A DNA stretch of 49,170 nt from Acidobacteriota bacterium (GCA_016870915.1 VFZY01000016.1:1-49170), one strand, 5' to 3'; positions 1 to 9,320 are shown, counted from the stretch's first letter. The notes: generated by a model not told the origin, from the letters alone. Made by a program: numbers and translations.

Positions 1-128
1 CGGGCGACAACGTGTCGCTTGAGATTGAACTGATCACTCCGGTGGCCATGGACAAGGGGCTCCGGTTCGCCATCCGCGAGGGTGGCCGTACCGTGGGCGC
101 CGGCACCGTCACCGAGATTATCGCGTAG
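1..128 (+). CDS. tuf: Elongation factor Tu, C-terminal end (partial)
   Basis: The reading frame starting at base 3 gives about 41 residues ending in [10 protein letters not shown] before a TAG stop at 126-128. The segment [23 protein letters not shown] is split here as [14 protein letters not shown] and [11 protein letters not shown], the hallmark end of the third beta-barrel domain of EF-Tu, which delivers aminoacyl-tRNA to the ribosome. The 5' part lies outside the window. Its place 24 bases before rpsJ is the usual str-to-S10 operon junction, so the ribosomal genes that follow are probably cotranscribed with it. Confidence 0.95.
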   Translation, partial: GDNVSLEIELITPVAMDKGLRFAIREGGRTVGAGTVTEIIA

Positions 129-152
129 GACCGGCAGACGGAACGAGGTCGC

Positions 153-473
153 ATGAATAAGGAACGCATTCGAATTCGGCTGAAGGCGTACGATCACCGG
201 GTCCTGGACCAGTCGACGACGGACATTGTCGACACGGCCAAGCGGACCGGCGCCGTGATCGCGGGTCCCATCCCGCTGCCCACGGTGAGGAACCGCTACA
301 CGGTGAACCGTTCGCCGCACGTGGACAAGAAGTCCCGTGAGCAGTTCGAGATCCGGACCCACAAGCGCCTGCTCGACATTCTCGAGCCGACGCAGGAGAC
401 GGTGGATGCGCTCATGAAGCTCGATCTGCCGGCCGGTGTGGACGTCGAGATCAAGGCGTTCGGGAAGAAGTAA
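153..473 (+). CDS. rpsJ: 30S ribosomal protein S10
   Basis: The product is 106 residues, normal for S10, a small-subunit head protein that also acts as the NusE transcription factor. The N-terminal [13 protein letters not shown] strand, the GPIPLPT turn (residues 38-44) and the [17 protein letters not shown] segment (56-71) are all family signatures. It is the first gene of the S10 cluster, 24 bases after tuf. A gap of 129 bases with a hairpin separates it from rplC, which is long for this otherwise tightly packed operon. Confidence 0.98.
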   Translation: MNKERIRIRLKAYDHRVLDQSTTDIVDTAKRTGAVIAGPIPLPTVRNRYTVNRSPHVDKKSREQFEIRTHKRLLDILEPTQETVDALMKLDLPAGVDVEIKAFGKK

Positions 474-507
474 ACAGGAGGGGGGCGGCGAGTCCGCTCC
501 TTTCCGG

Positions 508-535
508 CTCTCTCCGGGCTTGCGAACGGAGAGAG
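508..535 (+). promoter_or_regulatory. Hairpin between rpsJ and rplC
   Basis: A perfect 9-bp stem (508-516 with 527-535, CTCTCTCCG with CGGAGAGAG) closes a 10-base loop in the 129-base rpsJ-rplC gap. No T run follows it, so it is a poor intrinsic terminator. Its place in front of rplC-rplD suggests an mRNA control site or processing point. The E. coli L4-responsive leader lies upstream of rpsJ instead, so the role here is inferred. Confidence 0.4.
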
Positions 536-602
536 AGTCCGGGCCGGTGGCGGCGCGAGGCGCTCCGGGGTCCGGGAAAAGGTTGAGTAAGAGGGATTTC
601 GT

Positions 603-1235
603 ATGAGCCCAGGAATTCTAGGCAAGAAGATCGGCATGACGCAGGTGTTCCGGCCCAATGGTGAAGTGGTGCCGGTGACGCTGCTCAAGGCGGGTCCGTG
701 CGTGGTGACCCAGCGGAAGACCGCGACGACCGACGGCTACGAGGCGGTGCAGTTGGGTCTGGTGGAGTTCGCCAAGACGAAGAACATCACCAAGCCGGCG
801 GCGGGGCATCTCAAGAAGTCGGGCGCCGACGGCGTCCGCTTCCAGCGTGAACTGCGGCTGGACGGCGGGAGCGGCGACATGAAGGCCGGCGACCGGGTGC
901 TGGTGGGCGAGTTCAAGCCGGCCGACAAAGTGGATGTGATCGGTGTGAGCAAGGGCCGCGGCTTTGCGGGTCTTGTGAAGCGGCATCACTTCCGCGGCGG
1001 CGAAAACACTCACGGTTCGATGTTCCATCGCGCGCCCGGTTCGATTGGCGCGTCGAGCTTTCCCTCGCGGGTATTCCCCGGCATGCGCATGGCGGGCCAT
1101 ATGGGCCACCAGCGGGTGACGGTGCGGAACCTGGAAGTGATCGAAGTGAACGCCGAGGACAACGTGCTGGCGGTGAAGGGCGCGGTGCCGGGCCCGGCGG
1201 GCAGCTACGTGCTGGTGCGGCGGGCGAGGAGCTAA
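603..1235 (+). CDS. rplC: 50S ribosomal protein L3
   Basis: The product is 210 residues, the usual size for L3, an early-assembly protein that reaches the peptidyl transferase centre. It opens with [10 protein letters not shown] (residues 7-16) and contains the long central extension segment [18 protein letters not shown] followed by APGSIGASS, both characteristic. The ATG follows an AAGAGGGA ribosome site at about 590-597. It is 13 bases ahead of rplD, so the two are translated from one message. Confidence 0.98.
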   Translation: MSPGILGKKIGMTQVFRPNGEVVPVTLLKAGPCVVTQRKTATTDGYEAVQLGLVEFAKTKNITKPAAGHLKKSGADGVRFQRELRLDGGSGDMKAGDRVLVGEFKPADKVDVIGVSKGRGFAGLVKRHHFRGGENTHGSMFHRAPGSIGASSFPSRVFPGMRMAGHMGHQRVTVRNLEVIEVNAEDNVLAVKGAVPGPAGSYVLVRRARS

Positions 1236-1248
1236 CCGGAGAAAGACG

Positions 1249-1875
1249 ATGCCGACTGTCGACGTTTTCAATCTCAGCAACGAGAAAGTGGGTCAGATCG
1301 ACCTGAGCGACGCCGTCTTCGCGGCTCCGGTCAATCAGGCCCTGCTCTATGAATCGGTGCGCAATCACCGCGCCAACCAGCGCGGCGGCCACCACAAGAC
1401 CAAGACCCGCCATGAGGTGTCGGGTTCGGGCAAGAAGCTGTGGCGGCAGAAGGGAACCGGCCGGGCCCGCATGGGCTCCATCCGTTCGCCGCTGTGGCGC
1501 CATGGCGGCACGGTGCACGGGCCGCAACCGCGCAGTTATGCCTACAAGCTGCCGCGCAAGATGCTGTTGGGCGCTCTTCGCTCGGCGCTGACGGCGAAGC
1601 TGAACGACGGCGAACTCCGCGTGGTGAGAGACTTCAACCTGGCCGACCACAAGGCCAAGTCGATGCGGGGTGTTCTCAACGGCCTGGACGTGAAGAAGAC
1701 CGTGCTGCTGGTGAGCAACGGAGAGAACCGCAACCTCGAGCTGGGCTCGCGCAATCTGGAGGGTGTGACGCTGGTGGCTTCGAAGGATGTCACCACGTAC
1801 GACCTTCTGGCTCACCGCCAGGTGCTGGTGAGTGAAGAGGCGGCGCGCAAGCTTTCGGAGGGTTTGGCGAAATGA
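1249..1875 (+). CDS. rplD: 50S ribosomal protein L4
   Basis: The product is 208 residues, typical of L4, which lines the peptide exit tunnel. The conserved tunnel loop is visible as WRQKGTGRARMGSIRSPLWR (residues 65-84) followed by HGG. The ATG is preceded by GGAGAAAG. Its last 4 bases overlap the rplW start (ATGA), indicating translational coupling. In gamma-proteobacteria L4 represses this operon; no equivalent leader can be identified here with certainty. Confidence 0.98.
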   Translation: MPTVDVFNLSNEKVGQIDLSDAVFAAPVNQALLYESVRNHRANQRGGHHKTKTRHEVSGSGKKLWRQKGTGRARMGSIRSPLWRHGGTVHGPQPRSYAYKLPRKMLLGALRSALTAKLNDGELRVVRDFNLADHKAKSMRGVLNGLDVKKTVLLVSNGENRNLELGSRNLEGVTLVASKDVTTYDLLAHRQVLVSEEAARKLSEGLAK

Positions 1876-2159
1876 ATCTGACGGATGTGCTCCTGGGCCC
1901 GGTGATCACCGAAAAGGGCCACGACAAGCGCGAAAGCGAAGCGACGCTCTGTTTCAAGGTGGCCCTTGATGCGAACAAGACCGAGATCAAGGCCGCGGTG
2001 CAGAAGCTGTTCAAGGTGAAAGTGGCCGACGTTCGGACCACGACGCAGGAAGGCAAGCTCCGCCGCCGGGGCCGGTTCGCCGGCTACCGCAGCGACTGGA
2101 AGAAGGCCTACGTGCGGTTGAAGGCGGGCGAGAAGATGCCCGAGTACACGGATATTTAA
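1872..2159 (+). CDS. rplW: 50S ribosomal protein L23
   Basis: The product is 95 residues, the normal size of bacterial L23, which sits at the tunnel exit and docks trigger factor and SRP. The start LTDVLLGPVITEKGHDKRE and the KTEIKAAVQKLFKVKVADV segment are family signatures, and the loop GKLRRRGRFAGYRSDWKKA binds 23S rRNA. The ATG overlaps the rplD stop by 4 bases, so translation is likely coupled. Confidence 0.98.
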   Translation: MNLTDVLLGPVITEKGHDKRESEATLCFKVALDANKTEIKAAVQKLFKVKVADVRTTTQEGKLRRRGRFAGYRSDWKKAYVRLKAGEKMPEYTDI

Positions 2160-2177
2160 GGCGGGAGCGAGCAAACG

Positions 2178-3005
2178 ATGCCGATCAAGTCCTATCGTCC
2201 CACCACGCCGACGCGGCGGTTCCAGACCGTAGCGTCGCGGGAGGACATCACCAAGCAAACGCCCGAAAAGTCCCTTACCAGCGGCAAGCTCCGGTCGGGC
2301 GGCCGGAATAACCTGGGCCAGGTCTCCTCGCGGTTTCGCGGGGGCGGCCACAAGCGGTCCTACCGGGTGATCGATTTCAAGCGCGACAAGCAGGGTGTTC
2401 CGGCGAAAGTCGCGGCGATTGAGTACGACCCGAACCGTTCGGCGCGCATCGCGCTGCTGCACTACGTGGACGGCGAGAAGCGCTACATTCTGGCCCCGGA
2501 CGGGTTGGAGGTGGGCCGCACGGTGCTTTCCGGTCCCACGGCGGACATTCTGGCGGGCAACTCTCTGCCGCTGAAGAACATCCCGGCCGGCACGACGGTG
2601 CATGCCATCGAGCTGCGGCCCGGCAAGGGCGCCCAGATGGCGCGCGCGGCCGGTGCGCAGGCCCAGTTGATTTCGAGGGAAGGCGGGCTGGCTCTGCTGA
2701 AGCTTCCTTCCGGTGAGGTGCGCCGTGTGAATTCGGACTGCGCCGCCACCATCGGCCAGGTGGGCAATCTGGATCATGAGAACGTGTCGCTGGGCAAGGC
2801 GGGCCGCACGCGGTGGCTGGGCAAGCGCCCGCACAATCGCGGCGTGTCGATGAACCCGGTGGATCACCCGCACGGCGGCGGCGAGGGCCGCACCTCCGGC
2901 GGACGGCACCCGGTGACGCCGTGGGGCCAGCCCACGCGCGGGTTCAAGACGCGGAACAACAAGCGCACGGACAGCATGATCGTGAGCCGGAGAAAGGGTA
3001 AGTAA
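2178..3005 (+). CDS. rplB: 50S ribosomal protein L2
   Basis: The product is 275 residues, full length for L2, needed for subunit association and peptidyl transfer. It opens with [14 protein letters not shown], has the [20 protein letters not shown] region, and carries the conserved [12 protein letters not shown] motif (residues 226-237) whose histidines lie at 230 and 232. The C-terminal TRGFKTR and MIVSRRKGK ends are intact. It lies 18 bases after rplW and 3 before rpsS. Confidence 0.98.
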   Translation: MPIKSYRPTTPTRRFQTVASREDITKQTPEKSLTSGKLRSGGRNNLGQVSSRFRGGGHKRSYRVIDFKRDKQGVPAKVAAIEYDPNRSARIALLHYVDGEKRYILAPDGLEVGRTVLSGPTADILAGNSLPLKNIPAGTTVHAIELRPGKGAQMARAAGAQAQLISREGGLALLKLPSGEVRRVNSDCAATIGQVGNLDHENVSLGKAGRTRWLGKRPHNRGVSMNPVDHPHGGGEGRTSGGRHPVTPWGQPTRGFKTRNNKRTDSMIVSRRKGK

Positions 3006-3008
3006 GCG

Positions 3009-3287
3009 ATGAGCCGGTCACTGAAAAAGGGCCCATTTACCGACCTCCACTTGAGCGTGAAGGTGGAAGCCCTGAATGCCAAGAACGAAAAGAAAGTGGT
3101 GAAGACCTGGTCCCGCCGCTCGACCATCCTGCCGGAGTTCATCGGGCACACCTTCGCTGTTCACAACGGCAAGAAGTTCATCCCGGTCTACGTCACCGAG
3201 AACATGGTGGGCCACAAGCTGGGCGAGTTTTCACCGACGCGGACCTTCAAGGGCCATGCCGCCAAGTCGGCGGAGAAGTCGAAGTAG
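3009..3287 (+). CDS. rpsS: 30S ribosomal protein S19
   Basis: The product is 92 residues, the usual length of S19, a head protein that forms a complex with S13. It begins [12 protein letters not shown] and contains the diagnostic run [19 protein letters not shown] followed by [18 protein letters not shown] and PTRTFKGH. Only three bases separate it from rplB, so translation is probably coupled. Nothing unusual was seen. Confidence 0.98.
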   Translation: MSRSLKKGPFTDLHLSVKVEALNAKNEKKVVKTWSRRSTILPEFIGHTFAVHNGKKFIPVYVTENMVGHKLGEFSPTRTFKGHAAKSAEKSK

Positions 3288-3305
3288 TCCGGGGAGAGTA
3301 AGCCA

Positions 3306-3644
3306 ATGGAAGCAAGAGCCGAAGCCAGATACGTTCGAATCTCAGCGCAGAAAGCCAGGCTGGTGGTGGATCTGATCCGCGGCCGCAAGGCCGGCGAGGC
3401 GATCACCATCCTGCGCCAGACCAACAAGCGGATTGCGCCGACGGTTGAAAAGGTGCTGCGGAGCGCGATCGCCAATGCCGAGGACCGGTCCTCGGATGTG
3501 GATGTGGACAAGCTGTATGTGTCGGAAGCCTACGTGAACGAGGGGCCGCGCATGAAGCGCATCCGGCCGGCGCCCATGGGCCGCGCCTACCGCTATCAGC
3601 GGCGGATCGCGCACATCGCGGTGACCGTGAAGGAAAAGGAATAG
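3306..3644 (+). CDS. rplV: 50S ribosomal protein L22
   Basis: The product is 112 residues, normal for L22, which helps build the exit tunnel. The start ARYVRISAQKARLVVDLIRG matches the conserved first helix. The beta-hairpin that reaches into the tunnel is PRMKRIRPAPMGRAYRYQRR, followed by the closing strand HIAVTVKEKE. It lies 18 bases after rpsS and 9 before rpsC, inside the S10 operon. Confidence 0.98.
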   Translation: MEARAEARYVRISAQKARLVVDLIRGRKAGEAITILRQTNKRIAPTVEKVLRSAIANAEDRSSDVDVDKLYVSEAYVNEGPRMKRIRPAPMGRAYRYQRRIAHIAVTVKEKE

Positions 3645-3653
3645 GGAGAGAGA

Positions 3654-4613
3654 ATGGGCCAGAAAGTACATCCCTTTGGCTTCCGGCTGGGCGTCACCCG
3701 CACATGGAAGTCGCGCTGGTTCGCCAAGAACGGCTATTCGAAGCTGTTGCATGAGGACCTGGAGCTGAAGAAGTCGCTGGGTGAGCGGCTGAAATCGGCG
3801 GGCGTGAGCGCCATTGAAGTGGACCGCCCCGGCAACAAGCTGCGGATCACGATCCGGACCTCGCGGCCCGGGATCATCATCGGCAAGCGCGGCGCCGAGA
3901 TCGAGAAGCTGAAGCAGGATCTGGCCAAGAAGACGAAGCGGGAAGTCTTCATCGACATTCAGGAAGTTCACAAGCCGGAGCTGGATGCGCAGCTTGTGGC
4001 CGAATCCATTGCGCTGCAGCTTGAGAAGCGCGTGGCGTTCCGGCGGGCGATGCGCAAGGCGGTGGACAGCGCGCTGCGGTTCGGTTGCAAGGGCATCAAG
4101 GTGCGTGTGTCGGGCCGGTTGAACGGCGCCGAGATTGCGCGCAGCGAATGGTATCTTCAGGGCCAGCTTCCGCTGCACACGCTGCGCGCCGATGTGGAGT
4201 ACGGTTTTGCCGAGGCGAATACAACGTACGGCGTGATCGGCGTCAAGGCGTGGATCTACAAGGGCGAGATTCTTGAGGGCGGCCAGCGCCGGACACGGTC
4301 CGATGAGCCGCGCAAGAATGCTCCGCGCGGGGACCGGGAGCGGCGGCGTGACCGTGGCGACCGGCCGGATCACCGCGGGGATCGCGGCGACCGGGGGCCG
4401 CGGCCTCAGGCTCAGGGTCACGGACAGGTTCATGGCCAGGTTCATGCGGCGATTCATGCGCCGGTGGCCGACAGCGGTCCGGTGGTTCAGGCCCTTCCGG
4501 CCGACATGCCGCAACCGGTCCGGCAGGCAGCCAACCCGATTTTGCCGCCCATGGCGCCCCCTCAACCTTCCTGGAAGCAGGAGATCAAGGGCGGCGAGGG
4601 CGAGAATAGCTAA
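3654..4613 (+). CDS. rpsC: 30S ribosomal protein S3 with long C-terminal tail
   Basis: S3 lies at the mRNA entry site and has helicase-like activity. Residues 1-210 are a complete S3: [18 protein letters not shown] start, KH domain with GKRG loop at 77-80, and the closing [16 protein letters not shown] tail of about 109 residues follows (211-319). It is first rich in R, D and G with RGD-like steps (226-250), then His/Gln/Ala/Pro-rich. Most S3 proteins are 210-240 residues, so the tail is an unusual, probably disordered addition. The frame stays open and base composition matches its neighbours, so it is not a misread stop. Confidence 0.97.
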   Translation: MGQKVHPFGFRLGVTRTWKSRWFAKNGYSKLLHEDLELKKSLGERLKSAGVSAIEVDRPGNKLRITIRTSRPGIIIGKRGAEIEKLKQDLAKKTKREVFIDIQEVHKPELDAQLVAESIALQLEKRVAFRRAMRKAVDSALRFGCKGIKVRVSGRLNGAEIARSEWYLQGQLPLHTLRADVEYGFAEANTTYGVIGVKAWIYKGEILEGGQRRTRSDEPRKNAPRGDRERRRDRGDRPDHRGDRGDRGPRPQAQGHGQVHGQVHAAIHAPVADSGPVVQALPADMPQPVRQAANPILPPMAPPQPSWKQEIKGGEGENS

Positions 4614-4677
4614 AGGTTTATGGACTTTCCCGCGTCGAGCAATCGATAGTTAGGGGAATCGAGGAGAAACAACAGCC

Positions 4678-5088
4678 ATGTTGATGCCAAAGAAAGTCAA
4701 GTACCGTAAGCAGCAGCGCGGCCGGATGACCGGCAAGGCGTGGCGCGGCTCCTCGGTGGCGTTCGGCGAGTTTGGCTTGAAGGCGCTGCGGTGCGGCTGG
4801 ATCACGGACCGGCAGATTGAAGCGGCCCGCGTGGCGATGACGCGATTCATCAAGCGCGGCGGCAAGGTGTGGATCCGGCTGTTCCCGGACAAGCCGATCA
4901 CGAAGAAGCCCGCCGAGACTCGTATGGGTAAGGGCAAGGGCGCACCCGAGCAGTGGGTGGCGGTGATTCGCCCGGGCAAGATCCTGTTTGAGATGGAAGG
5001 TGTTCCGTACGACATCGCTCTGGAGGCGATGCGGCTGGCGGCGCAGAAGCTGCCGCTGCCCACCAAGATGGTGACCCGCGACCAGTAG
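4678..5088 (+). CDS. rplP: 50S ribosomal protein L16
   Basis: The product is 136 residues, as expected for L16, which positions A-site tRNA in the large subunit. The start [19 protein letters not shown] is the family consensus, and [19 protein letters not shown] with [13 protein letters not shown] is the conserved core. GAGGAGAAAC upstream provides the ribosome site. The 64-base gap after rpsC is slightly longer than most gaps in this operon and holds no clear structure. Confidence 0.98.
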   Translation: MLMPKKVKYRKQQRGRMTGKAWRGSSVAFGEFGLKALRCGWITDRQIEAARVAMTRFIKRGGKVWIRLFPDKPITKKPAETRMGKGKGAPEQWVAVIRPGKILFEMEGVPYDIALEAMRLAAQKLPLPTKMVTRDQ

Positions 5089-5119
5089 GGCCGCCGCCAG
5101 GACGTAGAAGAGGATAGCT

Positions 5120-5317
5120 ATGAAAGCAAGCAAGATTCGGGAAATAGAGGCGGCCGAGATGAAGACCAAGCTCTCCGACGCCAACGAGCAGATTTTCCGG
5201 CTTCGGTTTCAGCTCTCGATGGGGCAGACCGACGGCGTCAAGAAGTATCGCGAACTGCGCAAGGACCGGGCGCGGATGCTGACCATCGCGGCCGAGCGCG
5301 CCAAGGGAGGCAAATAG
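5120..5317 (+). CDS. rpmC: 50S ribosomal protein L29
   Basis: The product is 65 residues, standard for L29, a two-helix protein near the tunnel exit that contacts L23. It shows the typical IREIEAAEMKTKLSDANEQ helix, the FRLRFQLSMGQ turn and the KKYRELRKDRARMLTIAAER second helix. It is separated from rpsQ by 3 bases. Small but unambiguous from sequence and context between L16 and S17. Confidence 0.97.
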   Translation: MKASKIREIEAAEMKTKLSDANEQIFRLRFQLSMGQTDGVKKYRELRKDRARMLTIAAERAKGGK

Positions 5318-5320
5318 TCC

Positions 5321-5617
5321 ATGGCTCAGGAAGCCAAGCAGGCACACAAGAACGAGAAAGTCGGCCAGGTGCTGGCTTCGAAGATGGCGAAAACCATCGT
5401 GGTGGTGGTGGAGCGCCGGGTGCAGCATCCGGTGTACAAGCGGATCATCACCAAGCGGAAGAAGTTTTACGCGCATGACGAGAAGGGCCTTGCCAAGCCT
5501 GGCGACGTGGTGCGGATCATCGAATGCCGGCCCATGAGCCGCCTGAAGCGCTGGACGCTGGGCGAGATTGTGCGGAAGGCCGTGCAGGTGGGTGTGGAGC
5601 CGTCCGAGGTCGCATAA
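5321..5617 (+). CDS. rpsQ: 30S ribosomal protein S17
   Basis: The product is 98 residues. S17 is an OB-fold protein that binds 16S rRNA early in assembly. The core GQVLASKMAKTIVVVVERR, the VYKRIITKRKKFYAHDE strand and GDVVRIIECRPMSRLKRW are the family signatures. About 10 residues at the N terminus (AQEAKQAHKN) precede the conserved core, a minor extension. It lies between L29 and L14 as in most bacteria. Confidence 0.97.
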   Translation: MAQEAKQAHKNEKVGQVLASKMAKTIVVVVERRVQHPVYKRIITKRKKFYAHDEKGLAKPGDVVRIIECRPMSRLKRWTLGEIVRKAVQVGVEPSEVA

Positions 5618-5658
5618 GCGGCTCTGGGTTTTAGGAAGCGAATGAGAGGGATAACGCA

Positions 5659-6027
5659 ATGATTGGAATGCGCACAATCCTCGAGGTGGCGGACAACTCC
5701 GGCGCCCGGAAGCTGCAGTGCATCCTGCCGCGCGGCGGAGACCTGGGGCTGCGCGCCGGTTTGGGCGACATCGTGACGGCGGCGGTGAAGGAAGCCGCGC
5801 CGGATTCGAATGTGAAAAAGGGCAAGGTGGTGCGGTGCGTGATCGTCCGGATGCGCAAGGAGACCCGCCGCAAGGATGGCACCTACATCCGTTTCGACTC
5901 GAACGCGGCGGTGCTGGTGAATGACTTGGGCGAGCCGATCGGCACGCGTGTCTTCGGGCCGGTGGCGCGTGAGCTGCGCGACAAGCGGTTCATGAAGATT
6001 GTGTCGCTGGCTCCGGAGGTGATCTGA
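5659..6027 (+). CDS. rplN: 50S ribosomal protein L14
   Basis: The product is 122 residues, exactly the common size of L14, a protein at the subunit interface. The start [20 protein letters not shown] is near-consensus, and the rest ([51 protein letters not shown]) is collinear with the family. It is 3 bases from rplX. Nothing unusual. Confidence 0.98.
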   Translation: MIGMRTILEVADNSGARKLQCILPRGGDLGLRAGLGDIVTAAVKEAAPDSNVKKGKVVRCVIVRMRKETRRKDGTYIRFDSNAAVLVNDLGEPIGTRVFGPVARELRDKRFMKIVSLAPEVI

Positions 6028-6030
6028 ACC

Positions 6031-6399
6031 ATGGGCGTGATGAAACTGAGCGGCAGCCGGTTGAAGGGCGCGCCGGCTCGTATCCGAATCAAGAAGAACG
6101 ACACGGTCCGGGTGATCACGGGGCGTGACAAGGGGAAGACGGGCCGGGTTCTGGAAGTGGATCACGAGCGTGGCCGGCTGCTGGTGGAGGGCGTGATGCT
6201 GGTGAAGCGCCACACGCGCGCCAATCCGCAACGGCAGATCAAGGGCGGCATCGCCGAGCGCGAGGCTTCCATCCACGTGTCGAACGTCATGCTGCTCACC
6301 TCGGGCGGCGTTGCTACCCGCATCGGAACCAAAGTGGAGACCGAAGGCGGCAAGACCCGCCGGACGCGGATTGCCCGGAAGACGGGTGAGACGGTCTAG
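6031..6399 (+). CDS. rplX: 50S ribosomal protein L24
   Basis: The product is 122 residues, longer than the common 100-105 because of about 10 extra residues before and a short basic tail after the core. The KOW motif is seen as [19 protein letters not shown], followed by [20 protein letters not shown], both diagnostic. L24 starts large-subunit assembly. The ATG is 3 bases after rplN; an alternative ATG three codons in (6040) is possible. Confidence 0.96.
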   Translation: MGVMKLSGSRLKGAPARIRIKKNDTVRVITGRDKGKTGRVLEVDHERGRLLVEGVMLVKRHTRANPQRQIKGGIAEREASIHVSNVMLLTSGGVATRIGTKVETEGGKTRRTRIARKTGETV

Positions 6400-6417
6400 C
6401 GGCTGAAGGATTGCACA

Positions 6418-6963
6418 ATGGCTAAGGCGAGACTGAGAGAACAGTATCTGAAGAACGTGGCCCCGGCGCTGCGCAAGGAGTTCGGCTACGCCAACATCAT
6501 GGCCGTGCCGAAGATCGAGAAGATTTCGATCAACATCGGCATGGGTGAAGCGACGCAGAACTCGAAGCTGATGGACCCGGCGGTGACTGAACTGGGCGCG
6601 ATTGCCGGCCAGAAGCCGGTGGTGACCAAGGCCAAGAAGTCGATTGCGGCGTTCAAGCTGCGCGAGGGCATGCCGATCGGGTGCATGGTCACTCTGCGGG
6701 GCGACCGGATGTTCGAGTTTCTCGACCGGTTGATCAACGTGGCTCTGCCGCGTGTGCGCGACTTCCGGGGTGTGTCGCCGAAGGCCTTTGACGGCCGCGG
6801 CAACTACACGCTGGGGTTGAAGGACCAGTTGATCTTTCCGGAGATCGACTACAACAAGGTTGAAAAGACCAAGGGCATGAACATCTGCATCACCACCTCG
6901 GCCAAGAGCGACAAGGAAGGACACGCTTTGTTGCGGCTGATGGGGATGCCGTTCCGGCAGTAA
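6418..6963 (+). CDS. rplE: 50S ribosomal protein L5
   Basis: The product is 181 residues, standard for L5, which binds 5S rRNA and contacts P-site tRNA. Visible family blocks are [73 protein letters not shown] and [17 protein letters not shown], ending with [12 protein letters not shown]. It lies between L24 and S14 in the spc segment. Confidence 0.98.
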   Translation: MAKARLREQYLKNVAPALRKEFGYANIMAVPKIEKISINIGMGEATQNSKLMDPAVTELGAIAGQKPVVTKAKKSIAAFKLREGMPIGCMVTLRGDRMFEFLDRLINVALPRVRDFRGVSPKAFDGRGNYTLGLKDQLIFPEIDYNKVEKTKGMNICITTSAKSDKEGHALLRLMGMPFRQ

Positions 6964-6996
6964 TCCGGCGACGGAAAAGGACAAAGGATTTAGAGC

Positions 6997-7221
6997 ATGG
7001 CAACCACCGCGAAGGAAGCAAAAGACAGGCAGTTGAACGAGAAGATTGTCCGCGCCAAGGGCACCGGGAAGAAAGTTCCGATGGCGTGCCGGCTGCGGAA
7101 CCGGTGTCTGCGCTGCGGCCGCCCGCGGGGCTATCTGCGCAAGTTCGCGCTGTGCCGGATCTGTTTCCGGCAGTTGGCCCTGGCCGGTGAGATTCCGGGC
7201 GTGGTCAAGTCGAGCTGGTAA
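6997..7221 (+). CDS. rpsN: 30S ribosomal protein S14, zinc-binding form
   Basis: The product is 74 residues. Two Cys pairs (C37/C40 and C53/C56, in CLRCGRP and CRICFRQLA) form the zinc site of the C+ (type Z) S14, and the end [11 protein letters not shown] is the classic type Z terminus. Type Z S14 is normally about 61 residues; here the N terminus is longer by some 13 residues and diverges ([15 protein letters not shown]). S14 binds in the small-subunit head. The position between L5 and S8 is conserved. Confidence 0.95.
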   Translation: MATTAKEAKDRQLNEKIVRAKGTGKKVPMACRLRNRCLRCGRPRGYLRKFALCRICFRQLALAGEIPGVVKSSW

Positions 7222-7274
7222 GCAGGAACTAGGAACACAGGAAGCAGCAACTCAGGAAGAAGGTAGCGAGAACG

Positions 7275-7670
7275 ATGGTTTCCGATCCCATTGCCGACAT
7301 GCTGACGCGGTTGCGGAACGCTCTCAAGGCGCGCCACCCGAAAGTGGATGTCCCGGCGTCGAAGCTGAAGGCCGAGATCGCCCGAATCCTCAAGGAAGAG
7401 GGCTATATCATGAACTACAAGCTGGCCGAGGAAGGCTCCCGCCGCGTCATCAAGATCTACCTCAAGTACACGCCCGGCAACGAGCCTGTCATCTCGAAGA
7501 TTGAGCGCGTGTCGCGGCCCGGCTGCCGGGTCTACGTGGGCACGGGTGAGATTCCCAAGGTACTGGGCGGCCTGGGTGTGAACATCATGACCACTCCGCG
7601 CGGTGTGATGACCGGCGCCAGCGCCAAGAAGCAGGGCGTGGGCGGCGAAGTGCTCTGTCAGGTCTACTAG
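7275..7670 (+). CDS. rpsH: 30S ribosomal protein S8
   Basis: The product is 131 residues, normal for S8, which binds the central domain of 16S rRNA and in E. coli represses the spc operon. It begins [18 protein letters not shown] and ends with the conserved [19 protein letters not shown] block. The 53-base gap before it carries short direct repeats (CAGGAA, ACTAGGAACACAGGAAG) with multiple AGGAA ribosome-site-like words. Confidence 0.97.
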   Translation: MVSDPIADMLTRLRNALKARHPKVDVPASKLKAEIARILKEEGYIMNYKLAEEGSRRVIKIYLKYTPGNEPVISKIERVSRPGCRVYVGTGEIPKVLGGLGVNIMTTPRGVMTGASAKKQGVGGEVLCQVY

Positions 7671-7702
7671 GGGAAGGCGAACGAGGTCTACGAGGGAACG
7701 AA

Positions 7703-8236
7703 ATGTCACGAATTGGAAAAAAGCCGATTTCAATCCCCGCCGGCGTCAAGCTGAAGATCGACGGCGATCTGACGGTGGAAGGGCCCAAGGGCAAGTTGAG
7801 TGTGCCCATCCCGGCCGGGATCAGTCTTGAGCAGCAGGGTAAGGAGCTGGTGGTGAACCGGGCGAGCGACAAGCTGGCCGCGCTGCATGGGCTGACGCGG
7901 GCGCTGGCCGCCAACGCGGTGACCGGGGTTTCGAAGGGCTTCACCCGGGAACTTGACATCGTCGGTGTCGGCTATCGCGCCGACGTGAAGCAGAACATCG
8001 TCAATTTTTCGCTTGGCTACTCGCACGGCATCGAGTTTGTCCTGCCTGCCGGGATCGAGTGCAAGATCGAGAAGCTGACTCACCTGGTGCTGACCAGCCA
8101 CGACAAGCAGGCGCTGGGCCAAGTGGCGGCGAACATGCGTGCGCTGCGTCCGCCGGATCCCTACAAGAACAAGGGTGTGCGTTTCACGGGTGAAATGCTG
8201 CGCAAGAAGGCCGGCAAGACGGCGGGAGGCAAGTAA
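7703..8236 (+). CDS. rplF: 50S ribosomal protein L6
   Basis: The product is 177 residues, full length for L6, close to the factor-binding site. It opens [15 protein letters not shown], has the inter-repeat helix [19 protein letters not shown] followed by [12 protein letters not shown], and ends with the signature [22 protein letters not shown] (written here in two parts). It is followed by rplR after 6 bases. Confidence 0.98.
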   Translation: MSRIGKKPISIPAGVKLKIDGDLTVEGPKGKLSVPIPAGISLEQQGKELVVNRASDKLAALHGLTRALAANAVTGVSKGFTRELDIVGVGYRADVKQNIVNFSLGYSHGIEFVLPAGIECKIEKLTHLVLTSHDKQALGQVAANMRALRPPDPYKNKGVRFTGEMLRKKAGKTAGGK

Positions 8237-8242
8237 TCTCCA

Positions 8243-8602
8243 ATGCTTGGTAAGACTTCGAAAAACGAGATCCGGCTGCGGGTTCACAAGCGGATTCGAA
8301 AGCATCTGTTCGGTGAGCCGGACCGTCCGCGTCTGGCGGTCTATCGCAGCCTGAAGCACATCTACGCGCAGGTGATCGACGACCGCAAGGGTGCGACGCT
8401 GGCGGCCGCGTCCTCGGGCGAAAAGAATTCGACGGCCAGCGGCGGCAACATCGCCGGCGCCAAGGCGATCGGCCAACTGCTGGCCGAGCGGGCCAAGGCC
8501 AAGGGTGTGACCAAGGTGGTCTTTGACCGCGGCGGGTATCTCTATCACGGGCGGATCAAGGCGCTGGCCGAAGCGGCGCGCGAAGCGGGATTGGAGTTCT
8601 AA
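8243..8602 (+). CDS. rplR: 50S ribosomal protein L18
   Basis: The product is 119 residues, standard for L18, which together with L5 anchors 5S rRNA. The N-terminal basic [20 protein letters not shown] is followed by [17 protein letters not shown], and the end [20 protein letters not shown] is the family signature. Six bases separate it from rplF and three from rpsE, so the three are tightly coupled. Confidence 0.97.
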   Translation: MLGKTSKNEIRLRVHKRIRKHLFGEPDRPRLAVYRSLKHIYAQVIDDRKGATLAAASSGEKNSTASGGNIAGAKAIGQLLAERAKAKGVTKVVFDRGGYLYHGRIKALAEAAREAGLEF

Positions 8603-8605
8603 ACG

Positions 8606-9115
8606 ATGGCTGGCAACGGCAGACGTGTGGACGGCGGGTCGCTCAACCTCAAGGAGCAGGTGGTGACCATCAACCGCGTGACCAAGGTGGTCAAGGGCGG
8701 CAAGAACATGAGCTTCTCCGCGCTTGTGGTGGTGGGTGACCCCGCCGCCAAAGTGGTGGGCTACGGAACGGGCAAGGCCAAGGAAGTGCCTTCGGCGATC
8801 AAGAAGGGCATCGAATCGGCGAAGAAGAATCTGCGCAAGATCAATACGCATCTGGGCACCATTTATCATCCGGTGCTGGGGCGTTTTGGCAGCGGCCTGG
8901 TGCTGTTGAAACCCGCTCCGGACGGCACCGGCGTGATTGCCGGCGGCCCGGTGCGCGCGGTGATTCAGGCGGTGGGGATTCCCAACGTGCTGACCAAGTC
9001 AATCGGGTCGCACAACCCGCACAACGTGGTGAAGGCAACCATCAATGCCCTTGAGCAGCTGCGCGACAAGGCGGCCGTGGCCGACCTGCGCGGTCTGTCC
9101 CAGGACAAGGTGTAA
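8606..9115 (+). CDS. rpsE: 30S ribosomal protein S5
   Basis: The product is 169 residues. S5 lies at the mRNA channel and affects decoding accuracy. The double-stranded-RNA-binding-like half shows [20 protein letters not shown], and the second half shows [39 protein letters not shown] and [14 protein letters not shown]. All family blocks are in order. It lies 22 bases before the true rpmD start. Confidence 0.98.
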   Translation: MAGNGRRVDGGSLNLKEQVVTINRVTKVVKGGKNMSFSALVVVGDPAAKVVGYGTGKAKEVPSAIKKGIESAKKNLRKINTHLGTIYHPVLGRFGSGLVLLKPAPDGTGVIAGGPVRAVIQAVGIPNVLTKSIGSHNPHNVVKATINALEQLRDKAAVADLRGLSQDKV

Positions 9116-9137
9116 GAGAGTTCTAGCGGAGCAAGCG

Positions 9138-9320
9138 ATGGCTGAAGGTAAAATCAAAATCAAGCTGGTGCGCAGCCCCATCTGCACGCCGGAAAAGCAC
9201 AAAGCCGTGGTCCGGGCGCTGGGCCTGAAGACGCTCAACCGTGTGGTGGAGCGGCCCGACACGCCCGCGTTTCGCGGCATGGTCAAGAAGGTGCCGCACC
9301 TTCTTGAGATTGTGGACTAG
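9138..9320 (+). CDS. rpmD: 50S ribosomal protein L30
   Basis: The product is 60 residues from the ATG at 9138, which follows a GGAGCAAGC ribosome site. The open frame extends upstream to 9045 but that part overlaps rpsE and has no L30 similarity. KIKLVRSPICTPEKHKAVVR, LGLKTLNRVVERPDTPAFRG and MVKKVPHLLEIVD are the family blocks. L30 is a small large-subunit protein found in many but not all bacteria. Confidence 0.95.
   Translation: MAEGKIKIKLVRSPICTPEKHKAVVRALGLKTLNRVVERPDTPAFRGMVKKVPHLLEIVD

Noticed and set aside
486-540. Possible further copy of the palindromic element in the rpsJ-rplC gap
   Set aside because: It shares only short G/A-rich words and lacks the GCGCAA/TTGCGC ends and the central block.
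5467-6984. 505-residue minus-strand open frame opposite rpsQ-rplE
   Set aside because: Shadow of four certain ribosomal genes; composition is His/Arg/Gln-rich noise.
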